Shown: positions 24,501 to 33,500 of the stretch, piece after piece | How the letters are laid out: each line of letters opens with the position of its first letter | How positions within the stretch are numbered: position 1 is the first letter of the stretch | The notes under the pieces: model-generated | The model's database searches: none | Seen by the model: only the letters and a program-made list of their open reading frames with translations | What the model was told of the DNA's origin: nothing | Made by a program: the position numbers and the translations under genes | DNA from: Crossaster papposus | Lineage: Eukaryota > Echinodermata > Asteroidea > Velatida > Solasteridae | Length of the DNA stretch: 64,000 nt | Assembly (NCBI GenBank): GCA_037893245.1 | Contig: JBAIAA010000446.1 | Location: 186,001 to 250,000 of the forward strand | Reading direction: 5' to 3'

Positions 24501-27500
24501 TTCAAGTCATGTTCGAAAAGCAGTATAAACAATGACAAAGGAACGTGGCTTGAGACTTGACGAGTCTCAATGACTTGTGAGTGACTTGTTATAGTGACTT
24601 GTCTTATAATCTCAACCGAATGCATCACTTCCCATCATTGATGATTTTGTTGTCATGTTGTCGTTCAGGTGAAAATGAAAGACAAGAATACAAACCAGGA
24701 GTTTCATTTCTTTGTCGATCGCTGGCTCCGGTGTTTGGAAGATGTCAAACTCCCTCCAACTGAAGTCAGTCCTCCCGAAGCACCACAAGAACTGGAGGAA
24801 AAACAGGAAGAGAAGAACGACAAGAAGACGAAAGATAAGAAACCTGAAGACAAGATGATATCCTCCCAAGTCAGGGGGATAAAGAATAAGAGAGACGAGA
24901 AAGTAAAAGATAAGAAACCTGAAGACAAGATGGTATCCTCCCAAGTCAGGGGGATAAAGAATAAGAGAGACGAGAAAGCAAAGGCTAGAGGGAAGAAGAA
25001 AATGACTGAGGGGGTTGATAAGAAGACTAAAGAACCCAAAGAGAAAGCTGCTGTAGAAGAAACAGCTGAAGAGAAGACGCGAGAAGATAAGACGGATCAG
25101 ATTGATGAAGAGGTTACAGACTGCTACTTAGAACTACCTGCTATCAGACCAGATAGACTACCACTACCAGGTACAGTAGTTAACAATGGTGGACTGTTTT
25201 AAACACTGAGAAGGTGTCGTGTGGTCCAAGAGTTTCCAAAATGCCTCATTTCACAGCAGTGAACGTTGCAAAATTACTTTCCAAAAGGTCACAAAATAAG
25301 GTAGATTTCTATTATATTTACCATACTTGATCTTACCTGTCCTTCATTGGGTCCCAGCATTAGCTGGGGAGTAACCTGCGATGATCTGACGGAAATAGAA
25401 ATATTCTCAGTCGTTTTTAGACAAGGAAAACGTAGATACGATGTTACCACCGGCATGATAACTATTGTTTGTCTCTGTGATTTACTTGCAGTATATAAAT
25501 ACGAGTTGTCAGTGCGTACTTGTGACAAAGGAGCAGCGTCGTTAAGTGACGTCATCTACGCGACGGTTTACGGAGAGAGAGGCGATACTGGTTGTAGGAC
25601 ACTGCGCAAGTCTAACAACCGGGTCATGTTCAATCGAGGACAGGTTAGTCTGATACAATAGAGTATTAAAGAATGTGTGTATGAGTCAGGGAAGTTAGGT
25701 CACCTTCCTCCGCTGTGACCCGGGTTCGAATCCCACCTGGGCCACTATGTGAATTGGATTTTTGTTGATATTTGTTTTAACAGGTTGATGTGTTCAGCAT
25801 TGAAGCCAATGATATTTGTTTTAACAGGTTGATGTGTTCAGCATTGAAGCCGTTGACATCTTACGGCCAACCAGCATTACCACAGGTCATCACTCACAAG
25901 GACATGGAGCAGGCTGGTGCCTGGACACTGTCACACTCAAGCAGTCTGTGCAGGATACTACGCAATACGTCTTCCCTTGTAAACGGTATGTGCGTGAACA
26001 CTAGAGGGCGATATATCATGATGACAACCATGTATAGTGTGTGTATATAAATTGGTTAATGTCAGTGAATGGGCTCAAGGTTATCGTTGGTTATGTACCC
26101 AAACGGAGCACAATTAAAGCAGAAATTTATATCCTATTCATTTTTTTCACCCAAACATATTGTTAAATATTTGCAAAATGTCACCGTAAAATCATGGCTT
26201 ATTTGAAAACATTTACATTGCGGACATCCTTAACTCTTTAACAGACTTTTACCTTTGATACAAAACTAAAAGTGAAACGTCTGATATTTCCCAAGGATTT
26301 TTAAAAAATGGCTTGTGCGTGATTACATTTTGTCGTAACATGAGTCCCCTATTGTTTTGATTTGTCGTTCCAGTTGGATGGATACCGGTGTTGACGACCA
26401 GAAACTAGAACGCACCCTCCCCATTCTTGGGCAAGTAGAATGTCCCAAGCCAGTGACCTCTGACACAAAAGGTCACTGGCAGGTCAAGGTTAAGACAAGT
26501 GACAAGCCGGATGCAGTCACTACAGCGAAGGTTGACCTGGTGGTATATGGAGAGAAAGGGCAGTGTTCCATACATCCACTAGAGAGGCAGACAATTCAAC
26601 CTACAACGGAAGAGGAATTACAGGTATTTCTTGGAATTACCCAGTGATTTTAATCATTGTCTAAGGGGCGTGGCTACATTCCAGTAAGTTGTCTAAGGGG
26701 CGTGGCTACATGCCAGTAAGTTGTCTAAGGGGCGTGGCTACATTCCATTAGTGAGTGATAGGTCAATGCAGAGTATAGTAGAGTATAGTAAATAAGAATT
26801 GAAAACCTTTTTCTGCAGGTAATTAGTGTTGGTGATGTCGGAGTCATCAGTAAGATTCGTCTGCAGCATGATAATACTGGGGACAGCCCAGCTTGGCACG
26901 TCAATTCAGTAAGTATCTAAAGCCCTGTTTGCACTGGACTTATTATGATAAAACATACCTAGACGATGGGTACTTTTCCCATTTTAAGTCCAGTGCGGAC
27001 AGCCTAGGACGTTTTTCTCTCAGGTACTTCTCCCGAGTCCAGTGGGTACTTCTACCGGCCAACTGCTGCCCGGGAAAACTTCCCTGGTCACTTTTTCCTA
27101 GACGATAAGTCCAGTACGAACAGCGCGTGTCGGTAAAAGCGTCTCAGGAAAACGTTCGGCCGGCTATCCAGTGCAAGGTCATGCTACACAAGACACTGCG
27201 CATGCGCGCGCGCAAATGGGTACACCGGGGTCAATGCAGAAAGGTCACGCAATTAAGCGCCCTCACGAGTCATTATAATGACAGCTCGGCTACTTCTCCC
27301 ACGGTCTCGGTAAAATGTTCCCGTGTCGAAAGTCCAAGTGCGAACAGTGGTAACATTTGACCAATTTTTATTTTACCATCGTCTCAGTAAAACCTTCCCC
27401 CAAAAAAGTCCAGTGCGAACACGGCTTTAGTGTAAGAAATAACTTCTATACAGGAACCAAGAATTGAAGATCTCTGGCTGCAGTTGAACTGAATAAAAAC

Positions 27501-30500
27501 AGAGCTTCAAATAAAAGATGCAGAAAATATTTGTAAACTTGTACCACAGTCAGAATTACTGGGAACTGTGATTCAACTCTCGGAACATAAAGACTAAAAT
27601 GTTGGTATTCTGAGATTTACTGGTTCATAAAATAAAGCAGAAAGACTTTGATTTACAGAGAGATTTCTGCGTCAAATCTGGAATGCTTTTAAATTTTGTT
27701 TTGATAAGGTGACAATGAAGAACCTTGATACTAATGAGGAGTTAGACTTTAAGATGGATCGTTGGTTGGCAAGACATGAGGATAACGGTCAGATATGCCA
27801 TGAAGTACCAGCAGTTAGAGAAGGAATGGATTCATTACAAGGTATTGATTCCATGTATACATATTTAAAAAAAAAAAGAAAAAAAGTAGATTAAAAAAAA
27901 AGAAAAAATCCGTAAAAAATTGACTAAAATTGCATTGTTTGGAAAACTCTATAGAACGTACCCAGTATTACTGCTGTTCCTAAGCAATATTTGTTTGCTT
28001 CATTGTATTCTAATAAAATTGTACAAGTGCATAATTAAATAACGGTCTTAAAAACTGACCATGAGCAAGTAGTATTTATAGGATTTTAAAAGGTACCAAC
28101 ATTGCATTTAGTACATTTTAGAAAAACATTCAAATCTGGTCTCTTGCAGACAGCCAGATGACAAAACAAAAATTCCTTATTATAAAAAATTGTAAACCGG
28201 GAAAAACAATTTGTAGACCATGAAGGTATTCCATGTGAATATTGTCAAATAATTGTGGTTTTTTTTCTGTGGTTTTCAGTGCATAACTACCAGGTCAAAG
28301 TTCACACTGGGGACCGGGACAATGCCACCACTGAGGGCGCTATTCATGTAACTCTGCAAGGTTCGCTAGGAGACAGCGGTCAACGTTTGCTGATGACTTC
28401 CAACAACAATCGCAAGTTTGCTAGAGGACAGGTACAAGGCCAGTCTGTCATTGTTTCAATATTCAAGAAAGTAGTTACTCAAGTGCTCTGTTTCATCAAA
28501 TAAGATTTTTGTCTTTATCAGATTGACACCTTCACCATACAAGCGGTTGACCTGGGTAAAGTTCACACCGTCTTGGTCCACAATGAGTCCCCTGACCCCT
28601 CCCAGGCATGGTATCTGGAGAAGATAGTTGTTAAGACATCACCAACATCTGAGCGAGAGTTTGTCTTTCCAGCCTCGCGGTGGATCGGCCCGGCTAATAT
28701 GCAGATTGAGGAGCTAAAAACGGCTGAGAATGATGTCGAGTTGCTGATGCAAGGTATGTTTGCTGTGACGTTTTCCGTTACCTTAACGAATTCGCTTCAT
28801 ATATGCAGATGCCTGAAGTATGACTGAATGAGCTTATCAGGATTTTTTTAGGGAAGAACAAAAATATTTAAAAAAAAATTTAAAAAAATTGGAACAAAAG
28901 GTTTTTCCAGAAAGTCTAAAATAGCATTGGCATCTTTATGAGCATTAATTCTTCAGTTTAGAACAAATGTACATAATTATTATTACAATGGTTGGGAAAC
29001 AATGTATGTGTTGTTCAGGAATGTTAATGAGTGCCATTGTAAAAATTAAGATGTACAATTCATATTTTTAAATAAAGTTAAAACATTTATCTTTGAAATC
29101 CAGAAAAATGGAAGTGCACCGTGTATACTAGCGATCTACCCGAGTGCGGCACTGATGCTAATGTTTCGCTGGTTGCCTATGGCAACAGTGACATGTCAAA
29201 GGTCATGGCACTGACCAATGGGCAGGAGGGCAACTTTCTAACGGGGAAGACTGCTGAATTTGTGGTAAAGTGAATGCCGATGGTTTGGAAAAGAAACTCA
29301 TTTTCAACTACATTTAACTTGGCAAAAACACTGTGTTGTTACATAACAGAATACGCAATTTGGTTGTGTTTGTTTATGGTGTAAATGGAGGACACATTCC
29401 TGATGCCACGTCGGTGAATCGGGGTTAGGTTTGTCAACAAGGACGTGGTCGATGGAGATTCGTGTAAAAAACCAATGAGAGCCGTCGGAAAAAGTACAAA
29501 CGGGAAATCGTCGAGAGGGACAAAAGAAATCTTCAATTTACACCATAAACAACGAAAACGATAGAAGCCCTGCTTGGCATCTTTGAATAACAAATGTGCA
29601 TTTTCACATTTGAGGATGCAATTAGATGTTTGTATAGAGTTGTAGTCTTAATTAAACCTCTTTCGAGTGATTTTTACAAGTATAATCCCTGCATGTTTAC
29701 ATGTACTATAAGTAACATACCCATATATTTACATTGATTTGACTCCCAGCTTGAGCCTGGTTCTTACATCGGTGATATCTACAAGATACGAGTAGAGTTG
29801 GAGGATGGGAAGGAGAAATCCTGGCACTTGAAACAGGTGAGATAATTAACGGGATGATCAACTCGGTTTTAAGATAAGTAGTTTGCGGTAACACCACGGT
29901 ATTCCTCTTTTATAGTGAAATGTGTGGTTCTGAAAAGAACCGGTGAAACAAAAAAGAAATTGAGTTTCTACCGGTTCTTTTCAGAACCACACATCTCACT
30001 ACCTCAAAACCTCAAAATGGTAAAATCCACCCCAAATTACCTTGTGCGACTTTGTCTGGGTTTCTTTGGAACAGGTTACATTTCTATACATTGCAGTACT
30101 TGTGTGTTGTTTTATAACTTTGATTCAACCTAAATCAAAGTGCTGCATTTCTTGTTGCCGCCTCTCCAGGTTGATCTGCAAGATTGCTTCTCTGATGAGA
30201 GTCTGAGCTTTGAGTACAACGGATGGCTGTCACAAAGTCAGGATGAGGGAACTAGAAGCCTTGTCGCTGAGATGCCGGCACTAAGGCCTGACGAAGACCC
30301 ATTGCCTGGTGAGTACGGATCTACGTAGTAAGTAATTGACCGGTGAGTGACTTGTGATTGACTGGTGATTGATTCGTGATTGACTGGTGATTGACTGGTG
30401 ATTGACTGGTGATTGACTGGTGATTGACTGGTGATTGACTGGTGATTGACTGGTGATTGACTGGTGATTGACTGGTGATTGACTGGTGATTGACTTGCGA

Positions 30501-33500
30501 TTGACTTGCGATTGACTTGCGATTGACTCGTGATTGACTTGCGATTGACTCGTGATTGACTTGCGATTGACTTGCGATTGACTTGTGATTGACTCGTGAT
30601 TGACTGGTGATTGACTGGTGATTGACTTGTGATTGACTGGTGATTGACTGGTGATTGACTGGTGATTGACTGGTGATTGACTGGTGATTGACTTGCGATT
30701 GACTTGCGATTGACTTGCGATTGACTCGCGATTGACTTGCGATTGACTTGCGATTGACTTGCGATTGACTCGTGATTGACTGGTGATTGACTGGTGATTG
30801 ACTTGTGATTGACTCGTGATTGATTTTTGATTGACTCGTGATTAATTTTTGATTGATTTTTGATTGACTTGTGAATATTTGACACTGCCTCCATTGTCCT
30901 CTGTTTACATGTAAATCAAAATTATTTTTTCTTTAAGTTGTCAAATATAACCTGCAAGTCTTCACCGGCGAAGCTGAGGATGCAGGGACCAGCTCAGAAG
31001 TCTCAGTCACTCTGTTTGGTGAGAGAGGTGACAGTGGCAGGAGACATCTCAACAAACCCAGGGACGGAGTAAAAGCCTTTAATCAACCCAAGAAGGTATT
31101 TTGAGGTCAATTAACAAGAAATGAATTGTTGGCCCGGTGCCCAAGGTAACCAAATCATTGTTATATGTTTCATGTGACTATACGTCTGTTGTTTTTCAGA
31201 TGGATGTTTTTGACCTTGATGCCGTGTCGTTAGGAGACATTAGTAAAGTCTTAGTTCACAAGGCGGCCGGCATGCCGTGGTTTCTGGACCGACTCATTCT
31301 CAAAGCAGGGGAGTTTGCTAACACGGAGATAGAGTTTAAACATGAGGGGTGAGAAATGCGCCGATAATATAGCGTGGTTTATTTGTGTATTGTGATAATA
31401 TAGAGTCTTAGAAATTAAAACGTTTAGAATAATCAACTGAAAAACATGCAAAGAGAAGATTTGTCTAACAGTCTGACCAGAGCCCTCGAACAAAGATACT
31501 GACAATTTGGGAGACCACTAACATAGGGCAAGATAGCTCAGTTGGTAGAGCACCGGCCCGGTATTGCGGAGGTCGCAGGTTCGATTCCCTCCTTGCTAAT
31601 TTCTTTGTTCATTAACAGACTAACAGAACCATGAAATTCAGCAAAACTCCTCTTTCGTTGTGATGATCCTCTGTGTTTTGTGTTTGTTTAGTTGGCTAGG
31701 TAACAAGGACTATCCCGACCTGCCAGTAGACATTGAACTGGTGCCTACTGCTGAGAGGCCAAGTAACACTGTAGCTCCATTGCCTGAAGGCCAGGAACCA
31801 GTCCAATCCAGTGAGTTACATTACCACAAGACGAAATGCGTCATTATTGACTGTTGTGACGTGGAATATTTTTAATTTACCTAAGAATTCAACAACATTC
31901 CTCAACAAATTTCAGCAATCACCATTTTCAAAGTTTTTCTTTACTTCAAATATTTTACCTTTTTATTTATCCAGAAGGCAATTGGAAGGTGTTCGTCACT
32001 ACAGGCAACGCAGAAACTGCTGGTACAGAGGCTACCGTTACTATGACAGTATACGGGTCAGAGGGCACCAGCAAGCCTCTACCCTTACAACAAGACAGTC
32101 AACTGACTAAGATGGAACCTGGACAAACCCAGGAATTCCAGGTGAGAATTCTGAAATGTAGAATCGGACTTGAATCTAATATCATCGCCTTTGCTTTCTG
32201 AAAAGTGAAACATCATCGTAGGTGGTTGAATCTTCATTTGACTTTTTTTTGTTAACTTGTTCCCAGGTGAATGTGGGTGAAGTTGGTCATATCTACAAAG
32301 TACGTCTGGAGCACGACAGAACCGATGAAGAATCCGATTGGTTCTTGGAAAAGGTACTTTTAAAACCTCCAAGTTGTTGTTTAAAAAACTAACTCTATTG
32401 TTACTTGACACTGAATCAATTGTTACTTAGTGGCATTAGAGCAAAACAAAGTAGTCAAAATTTGAACTAGCATTAATTTCCTGGTCAATCACTATTTTAG
32501 TCATCAGCTTTTTGAGGAATGTTTTGGCTCAAAACTAGAATTGATTGATTTTGTTTCCTCTCTTCAGATTAAGATGAAGGACGTGGACACGAAAACTGAA
32601 TTCAGCTGGACAGCGTCTCGTTGGCTGTCTAGGAATCAAGACGGATGCGACAGAGTCCTGGAGATTCCTGCCATCTGGCCGGAAACACCGATACCACAGG
32701 GTCAGGGTCCTTAATTGATATAACCTCAGCTATATGAACTTATATGCCTGTCAGTTACTTTGAGAAACAAATTGAGACGTTGGAAAAGTAGATATTAATA
32801 CAATGTAGTCTCCTCATCTGACATAATTCTCTTATTACTTTGAGAAACAAATTGAGACGTTGAACAATTGAAAAAGTAGATATTAATACAATGTAGTCTC
32901 CTCATCTGACATAATTCTCTTTTTACCTCATTGGACAGTTGTAAAATACGAGGTTCACATTGTGACCGGTGACGAAGATGGGGCAGACACCCAGGCAAAT
33001 ATCTACCTGACCCTAAAGGGCGAACACGGTGATACAGGCCGGAGGGACATGGTGAGAGACCCAGGGGAGACAACCATGTTCAGCCGAGGTAGTGAAGATA
33101 GATTCACCATTGAAGCCGTGTCGTTGGGAAGGATTGACAAGTGCATTGTGGGATACGACGGTGACAAACCAGGTATCACAGATTCTTATTGTTAACTTTA
33201 ATTATTTGTTGCTCTTTCTGATATTACACCGTTCTACATTCATCACATTTGTGATTGTTTTCCTTCTAGATTTGGGATGGTTTTTGGACAAGATCGTTGT
33301 GATTGAATCCGGTGAAACGACAGGAGAAACTACCTTCCGGTGTAGAAGGTAAGTATTGTACAACTGAACATTTCAAGATTCCCAATCAATGCAATGACTG
33401 CAAACTACGATAGGTACTTGTCAATGATATCTGGTTGGGACCACAGTGCTTGTGTTCTTGGGCAAGACACTTTACTGCAATTACAGACCGTAATTTCAAG

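Noticed and set aside
30238..30894. 218-codon minus-strand frame of VNHQSITSQSP repeats
   Set aside because: Translation of the 11-bp minisatellite in the intron after PLAT 13.
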